Shown: positions 36,353 through 47,366 of the stretch, one piece after another | Layout: each line of letters opens with the position of its first letter | Numbering within the stretch: the stretch's first letter is position 1 | Source: Citrobacter youngae | GTDB lineage: Bacteria > Pseudomonadota > Gammaproteobacteria > Enterobacterales > Enterobacteriaceae | Length of the DNA: 64,000 bases | Assembly: GCF_003818115.1 (NCBI RefSeq) | Contig: NZ_RPOI01000018.1 | Location: 1 to 64,000, forward strand | Direction: 5' to 3' | Position numbers and translations under genes: made by a program | The notes under the pieces: generated by a model | Seen by the model: only the letters and a program-made list of their open reading frames with translations | Told to the model about the DNA's origin: nothing | Databases searched by the model: none

Positions 36353-37204
36353 TTACCACTTCATCTCACCGGTATTCACTTTCGCACTCAGCTCCAGAGA
36401 GCTTTCGTCTGCAAGGCCCGGCCACGCTGCGGTCATTGTTTTTATCACGTAGGCTGAACCTTTTTTCGCGCCCAGCGCCTGCTCAAACGACTGCAAATAA
36501 TCCTGGGTGAAGTGAATCGCTTTATCACCCGTCGGGCGTTCACCAATATAATGACCGGGAATCACCTGAGTGGGATGTAATTGCTGCATTTCACTCAGCA
36601 CGTTTCGCCATGCCGTGCGCTCTGCCGATGACTGCGTGTCCGCTGTCCAGACGTGAATACCTGAAGCGATACCGGTTCCGCCAATGATGGCGCGGTTCGC
36701 CGGGATCCAGACATACGCCGCATAGTCATTAGGATGGCGTAATTCCAGCGTTTCGCCATCAACCGTAAAGCGTGTTTGCGTGGTGGCCTGCGGTACAGTG
36801 AGCGATGTTGGCGCGCCATCTTTCATCTGTGGGCCCCAGAACTGTAATTTGGCTTCTTTGGTGGCACGAATATGATCCACCACGTGCGGCGTAGCCAACA
36901 CCTTGACACCGGGGAAGGCTTTGACAAGTGGCTCAAGGCCAAAGTAGAAATCCGGATCGCCAGACGTGATCACAATGGCTTTCAGCGTCTTACCGCTGGT
37001 GCGAATCAGTTGCACCAGTTTTTCACTGTCTTTGGTGCTGAATTGGGCATCAAACAAAATCGCTTCTTTCGGGCCGGACACCAGCGTAGAAGATACCGGG
37101 AAAATAGCCTTTTCCTGCGGATTGTAGACATCCAACTGTAGTGGAGCGGCAAATGCCGAAGAGGCAAACAGGGGTAACAGCATAGCCAGTGTATTGATTT
37201 TCAT
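36353..37204 (-). CDS. Secreted metallo-beta-lactamase-fold protein with degenerate metal motif
   Basis: A 283-residue protein with a Sec signal peptide (MKINTLAMLLPLFASSAFA, cleavage before APLQ), so it should be periplasmic. The overall pattern is MBL-fold hydrolase: EAILFDAQFS, LKAIVITSGDPDFYFGLEPL, the central GGTGIASGIHVWTADT, and VIPGHY. The canonical HxHxDH motif is altered at residues 81-86 to S-G-D-P-D-F: all three histidines are gone and only the aspartate stays. Catalysis may use another metal arrangement or be lost. It is divergent from a LysR gene. No gene symbol is offered. Confidence 0.85.
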   Translation of the reverse strand: MKINTLAMLLPLFASSAFAAPLQLDVYNPQEKAIFPVSSTLVSGPKEAILFDAQFSTKDSEKLVQLIRTSGKTLKAIVITSGDPDFYFGLEPLVKAFPGVKVLATPHVVDHIRATKEAKLQFWGPQMKDGAPTSLTVPQATTQTRFTVDGETLELRHPNDYAAYVWIPANRAIIGGTGIASGIHVWTADTQSSAERTAWRNVLSEMQQLHPTQVIPGHYIGERPTGDKAIHFTQDYLQSFEQALGAKKGSAYVIKTMTAAWPGLADESSLELSAKVNTGEMKW

Positions 37205-37326
37205 AACGGGGAACCTTGTGCAGGACATTGTTTTTTGATCGTTCCCGTATTTTAAGGAAATTCGGATCTGTTAGAATTCCCATATCAGGACATGCTGAGT
37301 TTCATAAAACGATCGGATGGGATGCA

Positions 37327-38202
37327 ATGGACAGAGTCATGGCGGCAACAGTTTTTAACCATATCTGTGATTTAGGCAGTTTGAGTGCCGCCGCACGCGC
37401 GCTGGGGCTTTCCCGGCCGATGGTCAGTCGCTATCTGGATGAGATGGAAAAGTGGACCGGGGCGCGGCTTATCCATCGTTCGTCACGGCGCCTGACAATC
37501 ACGCCTGCCGGTGAAGAGGCATTGGTGAAAACCCGCACCCTGGCACAGCTTTCGCGAGATATCGGTGCCGCCGGGCTCGCGCAAACTCCATCGGGCACGC
37601 TACGTGTGGCGTGTGCACATTTTACCGCCATACATATTCTGGCGCCGGTGCTGCCCGCGTTTCTTGCTCGCTATCCTGACCTCCGCATTGAAGTTGAGAT
37701 CAACAATCAACCGGTAAGCCTGGTTGGAGAACGTATCGATGTGGCGATCCGCATCACGGAAAACCCCGAACCCGGAACGATTGCCCGGCGCTTAGGGGAT
37801 TGTGAATCGGTGTTATGTGCCTCCGTGGATTATCTTAACCAGCATGGCATCCCAAAAAACGTCGACGATCTTGCGCAGCATAATTGCCTTTATTACAGCG
37901 GATTCGCCGGAAAGTCATGGCATTTTCTGGATGCGCAAGGGCAAGCTGTCACTGTGGCCATTAAAGGTAATTTAAGCGCCGGTATCTCGTCACTGCTATG
38001 TGAATCCGCCCTGGCGGGGATGGGGATTGCGTTGGTACCTGAGCAGGAGGCGAGAGAAGGGCTGGCGCAGGGGAGATTAATACGACTTCTACCCCAACTA
38101 CAGCCTAAACGCCTGCCGATTTATGGTTTATATCTTTCCCGCGATCACCAGCCTGCGGGGTTGCGACTGTTGCTGGACGCACTGAATGAGACACAGTGCT
38201 AA
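37327..38202 (+). CDS. LysR-family transcriptional regulator
   Basis: Regulator of 291 residues. The N-terminal winged helix is FNHICDLGSLSAAARALGLSRPMVSRYLDEMEKWTGARLIHRSSRRLTITPAGEEAL; the rest is a LysR substrate-binding domain (PDLRIEVEINNQPVSLVGERIDVAIRI, then the GMGIALVPE motif). The ATG at 37327 follows GGATGG; the frame is open 37 codons upstream into the divergent gene's leader, which I reject. Head-to-head placement with the MBL-fold gene, 122 bp apart, suggests it controls that gene. Confidence 0.9.
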   Translation: MDRVMAATVFNHICDLGSLSAAARALGLSRPMVSRYLDEMEKWTGARLIHRSSRRLTITPAGEEALVKTRTLAQLSRDIGAAGLAQTPSGTLRVACAHFTAIHILAPVLPAFLARYPDLRIEVEINNQPVSLVGERIDVAIRITENPEPGTIARRLGDCESVLCASVDYLNQHGIPKNVDDLAQHNCLYYSGFAGKSWHFLDAQGQAVTVAIKGNLSAGISSLLCESALAGMGIALVPEQEAREGLAQGRLIRLLPQLQPKRLPIYGLYLSRDHQPAGLRLLLDALNETQC

Positions 38203-38283
38203 CTATGTGATTGAGTGTGTTTATCAAATAGTCAAAGCGCAATTTGTGTTAAAAAAAATTTATCAGTGTATGAGATTCTTCTG

Positions 38284-38383
38284 ATCGCCCCTTCAAGAGC
38301 TAAGCCATTGTGAGTGCCGGAGATAAGCGCCGGATGGGGCCGGAACCCTTAAGCCTGCCAGCAAGCAGACTTAAGGGTTTTTT
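38284..38383 (+). ncRNA. rydB: RydB-like small RNA with intrinsic terminator
   Basis: Between the LysR gene and sufA the sequence ATCGCCCCTTCAAGAGCTAA, followed by AGTGCCGGAGATAAGCGCCGG and ATGGGGC, forms a closed structure (GCCCC 38287-38291 with GGGGC 38336-38340). It resembles, from memory, the E. coli sRNA RydB encoded near sufA. A strong terminator hairpin follows: AACCCTTAAG (38344-38353) with CTTAAGGGTT (38370-38379), then a T-run. Boundaries are approximate. No coding frame fits. Confidence 0.6.
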
Positions 38384-38513
38384 ATGGCCCACATGCGCTT
38401 TGGGCCGTATTGCTCCCCCGTAGTCATCCCCACCTATCCCTTAAATAGACATTATCTATACATCTTTTAGCATTTGACCTGCCGGAACGATTACACATTC
38501 ATAATCTATTATT

Positions 38514-38649
38514 AATCAATGTATTGAATAAAAAAATCCATCCCTGTTAACCCTCGCCGCAGGGTCTATGCTTAATAAAAGTCGTCAAAAAGGGCGGTTA
38601 ACCCGAATGCCCCTGCTGTTGAGGGGTTGAAGTGATAATCATTATCACT
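38514..38649 (+). promoter_or_regulatory. suf operon control region: IHF and Fur sites
   Basis: AATCAATGTATTG at 38514-38526 is a full match to the IHF consensus WATCAANNNNTTR. AGTGATAATCATTATCACT at 38631-38649 is an almost perfect palindrome of Fur-box type, 45-63 bp before the sufA ATG. In E. coli the suf promoter is activated by OxyR with IHF and by apo-IscR, and repressed by Fur. I could not place OxyR or IscR sites with confidence. The rest of the 491-bp LysR-sufA gap is A+T-rich, apart from the RydB-like RNA. Confidence 0.8.
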
Positions 38650-38693
38650 AACATGGTGTTATAGCTTAAAAGCTAGTGACTCGAGGTAACCCT

Positions 38694-39062
38694 ATGGAAT
38701 TGCATTCAGGAACATTTAATCCCAACGATTTTGCGTGGCGCGGGCTGACGTTAACGCCAGCGGCAGCGGCGCATATCCGTGAACTGGTGGCAAGGCAACC
38801 CGATATGTTGGGCGTGCGGTTAGGCGTGAAACAAACCGGGTGCGCGGGATTCGGCTATGTGCTGGACACCGTCAAGCAACCTGAGAAAGACGATCTTCTG
38901 TTTGAAACGGATGGCGCCAGACTTTATGTCCCGTTACAGGCGATGCCGTTTATCGATGGAACTGAAGTCGATTTCGTGCGTGAAGGATTAAATCAGTTAT
39001 TTAAATTTCATAACCCGAAAGCCCAGAACGAATGTGGCTGTGGCGAAAGCTTTGGGGTATAG
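38694..39062 (+). CDS. sufA: Fe-S cluster assembly scaffold/carrier SufA
   Basis: A-type Fe-S carrier of 122 residues that accepts clusters from SufBCD and passes them to apoproteins. The three conserved cysteines are in [10 protein letters not shown] and the C-terminal [11 protein letters not shown]. The ATG at 38694 ([13 protein letters not shown]) matches the family start and has GAGGTAA upstream; six earlier codons are rejected. It is the first gene of the six-gene suf operon, 8 bp before sufB. Confidence 0.97.
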   Translation: MELHSGTFNPNDFAWRGLTLTPAAAAHIRELVARQPDMLGVRLGVKQTGCAGFGYVLDTVKQPEKDDLLFETDGARLYVPLQAMPFIDGTEVDFVREGLNQLFKFHNPKAQNECGCGESFGV

Positions 39063-39070
39063 GCGGTACT

Positions 39071-40558
39071 ATGTCTCGTAATACTGAAGCAACTGACGAT
39101 GTCAACACCTGGGCTGGCGGGCACCTCAATTACAAAGAGGGGTTCTTTACCCAACTCAAAACCGATGAGCTGGCCAAAGGGATCAACGAAGAGGTCGTGC
39201 GCGCGATTTCGGCAAAACGAAATGAACCCGACTGGATGCTGGAATTCCGTCTGAATGCGTTTAACGCGTGGCTGACGATGGAAGAACCACACTGGCTAAA
39301 AGCGCACTATGACAAACTGAACTACCAGGATTACAGCTATTACTCTGCACCTTCTTGCGGTAATTGTGATGAAACCTGCGCCTCTGAACCGGGAGCGGTG
39401 CAACAAACGGGCGCGAATGCATTTTTAAGCAAAGAGGTTGAGGACGCGTTCGAGCAGCTTGGCGTACCGGTCCGTGAAGGCAAAGAGGTGGCGGTGGATG
39501 CCATTTTCGATTCGGTGTCAGTCGCAACGACCTACCGCGATAAGCTGGCGGAACAGGGTATTATTTTCTGCTCGTTCGGCGAAGCCATCCACGATCATCC
39601 TGAACTGGTAAAAAAATACCTCGGTACCGTCGTCCCGGGGAATGACAATTTCTTTGCCGCGCTGAATGCGGCGGTAGCATCAGACGGCACGTTTATTTAT
39701 GTGCCGAAAGGCGTGCGTTGCCCAATGGAACTGTCGACCTATTTCCGTATCAATGCAGAAAAAACCGGACAGTTTGAACGCACGATTCTGGTGGCGGATG
39801 AGGGGAGTTACGTCAGCTATATCGAAGGTTGTTCGGCGCCGGTACGTGACAGTTACCAGCTGCATGCGGCGGTGGTTGAAGTGATCATCCATAAAGATGC
39901 TGAGGTGAAGTATTCAACGGTACAAAACTGGTTCCCCGGCGATGGCAATACTGGCGGCATCCTGAATTTCGTGACCAAACGTGCGCTGTGTGAAGGCGAA
40001 AACAGCAAAATGTCATGGACGCAGTCAGAGACCGGTTCAGCCATTACCTGGAAGTACCCGAGCTGCATTTTGCGTGGTGATAATTCGATCGGCGAATTCT
40101 ACTCCGTTGCGCTGACCAGCGGTCATCAGCAGGCCGATACCGGCACCAAAATGATCCACATTGGCAAGAACACGAAATCGACCATTATCTCGAAAGGGAT
40201 TTCTGCCGGACATAGCCAGAACAGCTACCGCGGCTTAGTGAAAATTATGCCTACCGCCACTAACGCCCGCAACTATACCCAATGTGATTCGATGCTGATC
40301 GGGGCGGACTGTGGGGCGCATACCTTCCCGTATGTGGAGTGCCGTAACAACAGCGCTCAGCTTGAACATGAAGCGACGACCTCGCGCATTGGCGAAGATC
40401 AGCTGTTTTACTGCCTGCAACGTGGCATCAGCGAAGAAGATGCTATCTCGATGATCGTCAATGGTTTCTGTAAAGACGTGTTCTCTGAGCTGCCGCTGGA
40501 ATTTGCTGTGGAAGCGCAAAAACTTCTCGCCATAAGTCTTGAACACAGCGTCGGCTAA
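39071..40558 (+). CDS. sufB: Fe-S assembly scaffold SufB
   Basis: Core scaffold of the SufBC2D complex, on which Fe-S clusters are built from SufE-delivered sulfur. The 495 residues contain the beta-helix core with [45 protein letters not shown], and conserved cysteines including the one in PYVECRN. The ATG at 39071 gives the normal [11 protein letters not shown] start. SufC follows after 16 bp. Confidence 0.97.
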   Translation: MSRNTEATDDVNTWAGGHLNYKEGFFTQLKTDELAKGINEEVVRAISAKRNEPDWMLEFRLNAFNAWLTMEEPHWLKAHYDKLNYQDYSYYSAPSCGNCDETCASEPGAVQQTGANAFLSKEVEDAFEQLGVPVREGKEVAVDAIFDSVSVATTYRDKLAEQGIIFCSFGEAIHDHPELVKKYLGTVVPGNDNFFAALNAAVASDGTFIYVPKGVRCPMELSTYFRINAEKTGQFERTILVADEGSYVSYIEGCSAPVRDSYQLHAAVVEVIIHKDAEVKYSTVQNWFPGDGNTGGILNFVTKRALCEGENSKMSWTQSETGSAITWKYPSCILRGDNSIGEFYSVALTSGHQQADTGTKMIHIGKNTKSTIISKGISAGHSQNSYRGLVKIMPTATNARNYTQCDSMLIGADCGAHTFPYVECRNNSAQLEHEATTSRIGEDQLFYCLQRGISEEDAISMIVNGFCKDVFSELPLEFAVEAQKLLAISLEHSVG

Positions 40559-40574
40559 AATTTAAGGAAAGCAC

Positions 40575-41321
40575 ATGTTAAGCATTAAAGATTTACAGGT
40601 CAGTGTGGAAGATAAGGCGATTCTGCGTGGGCTGAGTCTTGAGATTCGCCCCGGAGAAGTCCACGCCATTATGGGGCCGAACGGTTCCGGGAAAAGCACG
40701 TTGTCTGCGACACTCGCCGGACGAGAAGATTATGCAGTCACTGGCGGGACGGTAGAATTCAACGGTAAGGATTTACTGGAACTGTCACCGGAAGACCGTG
40801 CCGGTGAAGGCATCTTTATGGCATTTCAGTATCCGGTAGAAATCCCCGGCGTCAGTAATCAGTTTTTCCTGCAAACGGCACTGAATGCTGTGCGCAGCTA
40901 CCGTGGCGAAGAGTCGCTGGACAGGTTTGACTTCCAGGATCTGATGGAAGAAAAAATTGCGTTGCTGAAGATGCCGGAAGATTTGCTCACCCGTTCGGTC
41001 AACGTGGGCTTCTCCGGCGGAGAGAAAAAGCGTAATGACATTTTGCAAATGGCGGTACTGGAGCCTCAGTTGTGCATTCTGGATGAGTCGGACTCCGGGC
41101 TGGATATCGATGCGCTGAAAATCGTCGCAGACGGCGTGAACTCGCTACGCGACGGGCAACGCTCATTTATTATCGTCACCCACTACCAGCGGATCCTCGA
41201 CTATATCAAACCCGATTACGTCCACGTTCTCTACCAGGGGCGCATTGTGAAGTCCGGTGATTTTACGTTGGTTAAACAGCTGGAGGAGCAAGGGTATGGC
41301 TGGCTTAGTGAACAGCAGTAA
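40575..41321 (+). CDS. sufC: Fe-S assembly ATPase SufC
   Basis: ABC-type ATPase of 248 residues whose ATP cycle reshapes the SufB-SufD scaffold; it is cytosolic, not a transporter. Walker A is GPNGSGKST at residues 34-42, the signature is FSGGEKKRNDILQM, Walker B is LCILDESDSGLD, and the switch region is VTHYQRIL. Its 3' end overlaps sufD by 26 bp. Confidence 0.97.
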   Translation: MLSIKDLQVSVEDKAILRGLSLEIRPGEVHAIMGPNGSGKSTLSATLAGREDYAVTGGTVEFNGKDLLELSPEDRAGEGIFMAFQYPVEIPGVSNQFFLQTALNAVRSYRGEESLDRFDFQDLMEEKIALLKMPEDLLTRSVNVGFSGGEKKRNDILQMAVLEPQLCILDESDSGLDIDALKIVADGVNSLRDGQRSFIIVTHYQRILDYIKPDYVHVLYQGRIVKSGDFTLVKQLEEQGYGWLSEQQ

Positions 41322-42567
41322 TGTGCTCCAGCAGTGGCATCATCTGTTTGAAGCGCAGGGTGAGCGTCGCTCACAGCATGCGCAACAACACCTGCAACAG
41401 ATGTTGCGGCTGGGGTTGCCGACGCGTAAACATGAGGACTGGAAATACACGCCGCTGGAAGGGTTAACCAACAGCCAGTTTGTCAGTGATGTTGCTGAGA
41501 TAACGTCAGCCCAGTGTGAAGCGTTGGCACCGGCTATTGATGCCATACGACTGGTATTTGTCGACGGGCAATTCTCTCCAACGCTGAGCGACAGCACAGA
41601 AGGTAGCGGTTTTGACATTACCGTTGATGATGCGCGTCAGGCGCTCCCTGCGGCTATCCAGCCAGAGGTGTTCCTGCATCTGACCGAAAGCCTCTCACGC
41701 AGCGTCACGCACATTCAGGTCAAACGATATCAACGTCCAGCGAAACCGCTGCTGTTGATGCACATCACCCAGGGGCTGGCAGGTGATGAGGTGAATACCG
41801 CGCACTATCGTCACCATCTTGAACTGGCCGAAGGTGCAGAGGCTACCGTCATTGAGCACTATGTTAGCCTGAATGCGCATCGACATTTTACCGGTGCACG
41901 CTTAACGATGAACGTGGCGGCAAATGCCCATTTTCACCATATCAAACTGGCGTTTGAGAATCCGGTTAGCCACCATTTCGCGCATAATGATATCCAGTTA
42001 GGGGCAGATGCGACGGCGGTGAGCTACAGCTTCTTACTCGGTGGTGCGGTATTACGCCATAACACCAGTACCCAGCTTAATGGGGAGAACAGCACACTGC
42101 GCCTTAACAGCCTGGCGATGCCGGTGAAAAATGAAGTTTGCGATACCCGAACCTGGCTTGAACACAATAAGGGGTATTGCAACAGCCGCCAGTTACATAA
42201 AACGATTGTCAGCGATAAAGGCCGGGCGGTGTTTAATGGCCTGATTAACGTGGCGCAGCATGCCATTAAAACCGATGGTCAGATGACCAACAATAATTTG
42301 CTGCTCGGTAAACTGGCGGAAGTGGATACCAGGCCGCAACTGGAAATCTACGCTGATGACGTGAAATGCAGCCACGGGGCGACGGTAGGGCGGATCGACG
42401 ATGAACAGATGTTCTATCTGCGTTCGCGTGGGATTGGCCAGCAGGATGCCCAACAGATGATTCTCTACGCGTTTGCCGCTGAACTGACGGAAGCTCTGAG
42501 CGATGAAACGCTGAAACAACAGGTACTGGCGCGGATAGCCCAACGTCTGCCGGGAGGCGTAGCATGA
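41296..42567 (+). CDS. sufD: Fe-S assembly protein SufD
   Basis: SufB paralogue of 423 residues that completes the SufBC2D complex and assists iron acquisition by the scaffold. It ends with the typical block [30 protein letters not shown], which contains the conserved histidine next to cysteine. The ATG at 41296 ([20 protein letters not shown]) with AGGAGCAAGG before it is inside the sufC 3' end, a 26-bp overlap. The sufS ATG overlaps its stop by 4 bp. Confidence 0.97.
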   Translation: MAGLVNSSNVLQQWHHLFEAQGERRSQHAQQHLQQMLRLGLPTRKHEDWKYTPLEGLTNSQFVSDVAEITSAQCEALAPAIDAIRLVFVDGQFSPTLSDSTEGSGFDITVDDARQALPAAIQPEVFLHLTESLSRSVTHIQVKRYQRPAKPLLLMHITQGLAGDEVNTAHYRHHLELAEGAEATVIEHYVSLNAHRHFTGARLTMNVAANAHFHHIKLAFENPVSHHFAHNDIQLGADATAVSYSFLLGGAVLRHNTSTQLNGENSTLRLNSLAMPVKNEVCDTRTWLEHNKGYCNSRQLHKTIVSDKGRAVFNGLINVAQHAIKTDGQMTNNNLLLGKLAEVDTRPQLEIYADDVKCSHGATVGRIDDEQMFYLRSRGIGQQDAQQMILYAFAAELTEALSDETLKQQVLARIAQRLPGGVA

Positions 42568-43784
42568 CATTTCCCATTGAAAAAGTACGGGCCGATTTTC
42601 CGGTCCTGACGCGTGAGGTCAACGGCTTACCGCTGGCTTACCTCGACAGTGCTGCCAGTGCGCAAAAGCCCAACCAGGTGATTGATGCCGAGGCAGAGTT
42701 TTATCGGCATGGCTATGCGGCTGTCCATCGGGGGATTCATACGCTCAGCGCTCAGGCAACGGAAAAAATGGAGAATGTCCGTAAGCTGGCGTCATTGTTT
42801 ATTAACGCGCGTTCAGCCGAAGAGCTGGTGTTTGTCCGCGGTACGACGGAGGGCATCAACCTGGTGGCGAACAGCTGGGGCAATAGCAATGTTCGGGCGG
42901 GTGATAACATCATCATCAGTGAAATGGAACACCACGCCAATATTGTGCCCTGGCAGATGCTGTGCGCCCGTGTAGGTGCGGAACTGCGTGTTATCCCACT
43001 GAATGCCGACGGGACGTTGCAACTGGAAACGCTACCGACGCTGTTTGATGACCGTACGCAACTGTTGGCCATTACCCACGTATCTAATGTGCTGGGCACT
43101 GAAAATCCGCTGCCGGAGATGATCGCGCTGGCACATCAGTACGGCGCAAAAGTGCTGGTAGACGGCGCGCAGGCGGTCATGCACCACCCGGTGGACGTGC
43201 AGGCGCTGGATTGCGATTTTTATGTTTTCTCCGGACATAAGCTGTATGGACCCACCGGCATTGGCGTGTTGTATGCCAGAGAGTCGCTGCTGCAGGAAAT
43301 GCCACCGTGGGAAGGCGGTGGCTCGATGATAGCAACCGTCAGTCTGAGCCAGGGAACGACGTGGGCTAAAGCCCCCTGGCGGTTTGAAGCCGGAACGCCG
43401 AACACCGGAGGGATTATCGGTCTGGGAGCGGCCATTGAATATGTTAGCGCGCTGGGGCTTAGTGAAATCAGCGAATATGAACAGTTCATGATGCGCTATG
43501 CGCTGGAGCAACTGGCGGAGGTACCTGATCTGACGCTCTACGGCCCGGAAAACCGTCTGGGCGTGATTGCGTTTAACCTCGGCAAACATCACGCGTATGA
43601 CGTCGGTAGCTTTCTTGATAACTATGGAATTGCAGTGCGGACTGGGCATCACTGCGCTATGCCATTGATGGCTTATTATCACGTTCCCGCGATGTGCCGG
43701 GCTTCCATTGCCATGTATAACACCCATGAAGAAGTGGATCGCCTGGTGACGGGACTCAAGCGTATTCATCACTTGCTGGGATAA
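42564..43784 (+). CDS. sufS: Cysteine desulfurase SufS
   Basis: PLP-dependent enzyme of 406 residues that takes sulfur from cysteine to form a persulfide passed to SufE. The PLP lysine is in [14 protein letters not shown] (Lys226 by family numbering), and the catalytic cysteine is in [11 protein letters not shown] (Cys364). Other landmarks are [12 protein letters not shown] and [14 protein letters not shown]. Translational coupling to sufD is likely. Confidence 0.97.
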   Translation: MTFPIEKVRADFPVLTREVNGLPLAYLDSAASAQKPNQVIDAEAEFYRHGYAAVHRGIHTLSAQATEKMENVRKLASLFINARSAEELVFVRGTTEGINLVANSWGNSNVRAGDNIIISEMEHHANIVPWQMLCARVGAELRVIPLNADGTLQLETLPTLFDDRTQLLAITHVSNVLGTENPLPEMIALAHQYGAKVLVDGAQAVMHHPVDVQALDCDFYVFSGHKLYGPTGIGVLYARESLLQEMPPWEGGGSMIATVSLSQGTTWAKAPWRFEAGTPNTGGIIGLGAAIEYVSALGLSEISEYEQFMMRYALEQLAEVPDLTLYGPENRLGVIAFNLGKHHAYDVGSFLDNYGIAVRTGHHCAMPLMAYYHVPAMCRASIAMYNTHEEVDRLVTGLKRIHHLLG

Positions 43785-43796
43785 CAGGGAGGCATT

Positions 43797-44213
43797 ATGG
43801 CTGCGCTACCGGATAAAGAAAAGTTGTTGCGTAATTTTCTGCGTTGCGCTAATTGGGAAGAGAAATACCTGTACATCATTGAACTGGGTCAGCGCCTGCC
43901 GGAATTAACTGCCGACGATCGCTGCCCGGAAAATAGCATTCAGGGATGTCAAAGTCAGGTATGGATTGTTATGCGGCAGAATGCTGAAGGTATTATTGAA
44001 TTACAGGGCGACAGTGATGCGGCAATTGTGAAAGGACTTATCGCCGTCGTCTTCATTTTGTATGACCGGATGACGGCTCAGGATATTGTGAATTTTGATG
44101 TGCGTCCGTGGTTCGAAAAAATGGCGCTCGCACAGCATCTCACACCTTCACGTTCACAGGGGCTGGAAGCGATGATACGGGCGATCCGCACCAAAGCCGC
44201 AACTCTTAGCTAA
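43797..44213 (+). CDS. sufE: Sulfur acceptor SufE
   Basis: Accepts persulfide sulfur from SufS and hands it to SufB. The 138-residue protein has the acceptor cysteine at residue 51 in [12 protein letters not shown]. It is the last gene of the operon, 12 bp after sufS. A REP element follows before ldtE rather than a clear intrinsic terminator. Confidence 0.97.
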   Translation: MAALPDKEKLLRNFLRCANWEEKYLYIIELGQRLPELTADDRCPENSIQGCQSQVWIVMRQNAEGIIELQGDSDAAIVKGLIAVVFILYDRMTAQDIVNFDVRPWFEKMALAQHLTPSRSQGLEAMIRAIRTKAATLS

Positions 44214-44278
44214 ACTGATAAAACACGTCATCTTTCAGGCTGACTGGAATGATTCCGTGCAAGGCATCGCAATGACTC

Positions 44279-44313
44279 GTAGGCCGGATCGGACGTTTGC
44301 CGTCATCCGGCAA
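44279..44313. repeat. REP element between sufE and ldtE
   Basis: GTAGGCCGGATCGGACG, then GCCGTCATCCGGCAA, form the inverted halves of a REP unit in the 123-bp gap. It may protect the suf mRNA 3' end. Confidence 0.8.
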
Positions 44314-44336
44314 CAACGCCAAGGGGGTGAGTGAGT

Positions 44337-45341
44337 ATGAAACGCGCGTCTGTTATTACGTTAATGCTGATCGGCGCCTACAGCGCTATTCAGGCCGCCT
44401 GGGCGGTCGATTATCCTTTGCCACAGGCTAACAGCCGTCTTGTCGGGCAAAATCAAACCTACACCGTGCAGGAAGGCGATAAAAACCTACAGGCGATTGC
44501 CCGTAAGTTTGATACCGCCGCAATGCTGATCCTTGAAGCCAATAATACTATTGCCCCCGTCCCTAAACCCGGAACGCTGATTACTATTCCCTCGCAATTA
44601 TTGCTACCAGATGCGCCACGCGAAGGCATTATTGTGAATCTGGCGGAACTGCGTCTGTATTACTTCCCGCCGGGAGAGAATAGTGTTCAGGTATTCCCGA
44701 TTGGTATCGGTTTGCAGGGGCTGGAAACGCCGGTAATGGAAACGCGGGTTGGTCAGAAAATCCCCAATCCGACCTGGACCCCTACACCGGGCATCCGTAA
44801 ACGCTCTCTGGAGCGCGGCATAACATTACCGCCGGTAGTGCCTGCGGGGCCAAATAATCCGTTAGGGCGCTTTGCACTGCGTCTGGCGCATGGAAACGGT
44901 GAATACCTGATCCATGGCACCAGCGCGCCGGACAGCGTGGGCCTGCGTGTGAGTTCCGGCTGTATTCGCATGAATGCACCGGACATCAAAGCGTTGTTCG
45001 AGCAGGTGCGGCCAGGTACGCCTGTCAGAGTGATCAACGAGCCGATAAAGTACGCCGTCGAGCCAAATGGTATGCGCTATGTTGAGGTGCACAGGCCATT
45101 GTCACCGGAAGAGGAACAAAACGTCCAGACCATGCCGTATGTGCTACCAGCCGGCTTTACCCAGTTTAAAGACAATAAAGCGGTGGATAACAGTCTGGTG
45201 GAACGGGCGTTGTATCGTCGTGCAGGTTATCCGGTCACCGTCACTGCCGGGCAAGCATCGGTCGCGAGCAATGGGCCAGAAGTGAAGTCTGCGCGTAATG
45301 GCGTACCAGGAGGGGATGCAGAGGTACGCGTAACGCAATAG
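44337..45341 (+). CDS. ldtE: L,D-transpeptidase LdtE (YnhG)
   Basis: Periplasmic enzyme that forms mesoDAP-mesoDAP (3-3) cross-links in peptidoglycan. The 334 residues start with a signal peptide ending near AWA, followed by a LysM-like segment ([29 protein letters not shown]) and the YkuD catalytic domain, with the histidine in LIHGTSAP and the cysteine in [14 protein letters not shown] at 44331 in frame is an alternative; the ATG at 44337 gives the family start. It converges on lpp, the lipoprotein that related Ldt enzymes attach to the wall. Confidence 0.95.
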   Translation: MKRASVITLMLIGAYSAIQAAWAVDYPLPQANSRLVGQNQTYTVQEGDKNLQAIARKFDTAAMLILEANNTIAPVPKPGTLITIPSQLLLPDAPREGIIVNLAELRLYYFPPGENSVQVFPIGIGLQGLETPVMETRVGQKIPNPTWTPTPGIRKRSLERGITLPPVVPAGPNNPLGRFALRLAHGNGEYLIHGTSAPDSVGLRVSSGCIRMNAPDIKALFEQVRPGTPVRVINEPIKYAVEPNGMRYVEVHRPLSPEEEQNVQTMPYVLPAGFTQFKDNKAVDNSLVERALYRRAGYPVTVTAGQASVASNGPEVKSARNGVPGGDAEVRVTQ

Positions 45342-45361
45342 CAGGGAAGGGAAATTCAGAG

Positions 45362-45393
45362 CAAAAAAAATGGCGCACAATGTGCGCCATTTC
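45362..45393. terminator. Terminator between ldtE and lpp
   Basis: ATGGCGCACA (45370-45379) pairs with TGTGCGCCAT (45381-45390). Eight A precede it, giving a U-tract for the minus-strand lpp transcript, and TTTC follows on the plus strand. It is the lpp terminator and may also stop ldtE. Confidence 0.9.
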
Positions 45394-45409
45394 TATTACA
45401 CAGATACTA

Positions 45410-45953
<544 letters not shown>

Positions 45954-47366
45954 TTACAGCACGTGAACAGATGCCGTATTGGTGGTGCCGCTCGGAACCA
46001 GCGCACCGGAAACCATCACCACAACGTCACCTTTCTGTGCCAGACCGCTTTCCAGAGCAACTTCTTTACCCAGGCGATAGAAATCATCGGTAGAGCTGAT
46101 TTCTTTAACCACCTGTGCAACAACGCCTTTGCTCAGCACCAGCTGACGCGCGGTAGTTTCGTTGGTGGTCAGCGCCAGGATGGTGGCATCCGGGAAGTAT
46201 TTACGTACTGCGCGAGCAGATTTACCGCCCTGGGTTGCGACGACGATCAGCGGAGCATCCAGTTTTTCTGCAGTTTCAACCGCGCCACGGCAAACGGCTT
46301 CGGTGATGCGCAGTTTGCGACTGTCGTTGTTGAAGTCCAGACGGCTGGTCATCACGCGGTCAGTACGCTCACAGATGGTCGCCATGATGGTGACGGCTTC
46401 CAGCGGGTATTTACCTTTTGCAGACTCACCAGACAGCATGACTGCGTCGGTACCGTCCAGGATGGCGTTAGCAACGTCACCAGCTTCAGCACGGGTCGGA
46501 CGCGGGTTTTTGATCATGGAGTCCAGCATCTGGGTCGCAGTGATAACGACTTTACGTGCGCGGATACATTTTTCGATGATCATTTTCTGCGCGAAGATAA
46601 CTTCTTCAACCGGGATCTCAACGCCCATATCGCCACGAGCAACCATGATGCCGTCAGACGCTTCGAGGATTTCGTCGAAGTTGTTCAGGCCTTCCTGGTT
46701 TTCGATTTTGGAGATGATCTGGATGTTTTCGCCGCCGTGCGCTTTCAGGTGCTCGCGGATTTCAACGACGTCAGAACGTTTACGGATAAAGGAGGCTGCA
46801 ACGAAGTCAACGCCTTGTTCGCAACCGAAGATCAGGTCTTGTTTGTCTTTTTCAGCCAGTGCTGGCAGGGCAATGGAAACGCCCGGCAGGTTAACGCCTT
46901 TGTTTTCGCCCAGGTCGCCGTTGTTCAGCACTTTACAAATAACTTTGTTACCTTCGATAGCGGTAACTTCCATGCCGATCAAACCATCGTCGACCAGAAC
47001 GGTGTTACCGACGGACAGGTCTTTAGTGAAGCCTTCATAGGTAACAGCAACGATTTCATTGTTGCCCACAACAGATTTGTCGGTAGTGAAAGTGAAGGTC
47101 TGCCCCGCTTTCAGAGAAACGTCGTTGCCGCCTTCCAGCTTAATGGTACGGATTTCCGGACCTTTGGTGTCGAGCAGAATAGCGGCTTTTTTACCGGTTT
47201 TGCTCATGACGTTGCGCAAATTCTTGATGCGCTGACCGTGTTCTGCGTAATCACCGTGGGAGAAGTTCAGACGCATGACGTTCATGCCCGCGTCCAGCAT
47301 TTTGGTTAACATCTCTTCGGATTCGGTTTTCGGACCGATGGTGCAAACAATTTTCGTCTTTTTCAT
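45954..47366 (-). CDS. pykF: Pyruvate kinase I PykF
   Basis: Converts phosphoenolpyruvate and ADP to pyruvate and ATP; this isozyme is activated by fructose 1,6-bisphosphate. The 470 residues show [16 protein letters not shown] at the N-terminus, [12 protein letters not shown], the metal/PEP site [44 protein letters not shown], and the C-terminal effector domain ending in TNTASVHVL. Codon use is strongly biased. A Cra site lies upstream. Confidence 0.97.
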   Translation of the reverse strand: MKKTKIVCTIGPKTESEEMLTKMLDAGMNVMRLNFSHGDYAEHGQRIKNLRNVMSKTGKKAAILLDTKGPEIRTIKLEGGNDVSLKAGQTFTFTTDKSVVGNNEIVAVTYEGFTKDLSVGNTVLVDDGLIGMEVTAIEGNKVICKVLNNGDLGENKGVNLPGVSIALPALAEKDKQDLIFGCEQGVDFVAASFIRKRSDVVEIREHLKAHGGENIQIISKIENQEGLNNFDEILEASDGIMVARGDMGVEIPVEEVIFAQKMIIEKCIRARKVVITATQMLDSMIKNPRPTRAEAGDVANAILDGTDAVMLSGESAKGKYPLEAVTIMATICERTDRVMTSRLDFNNDSRKLRITEAVCRGAVETAEKLDAPLIVVATQGGKSARAVRKYFPDATILALTTNETTARQLVLSKGVVAQVVKEISSTDDFYRLGKEVALESGLAQKGDVVVMVSGALVPSGTTNTASVHVL

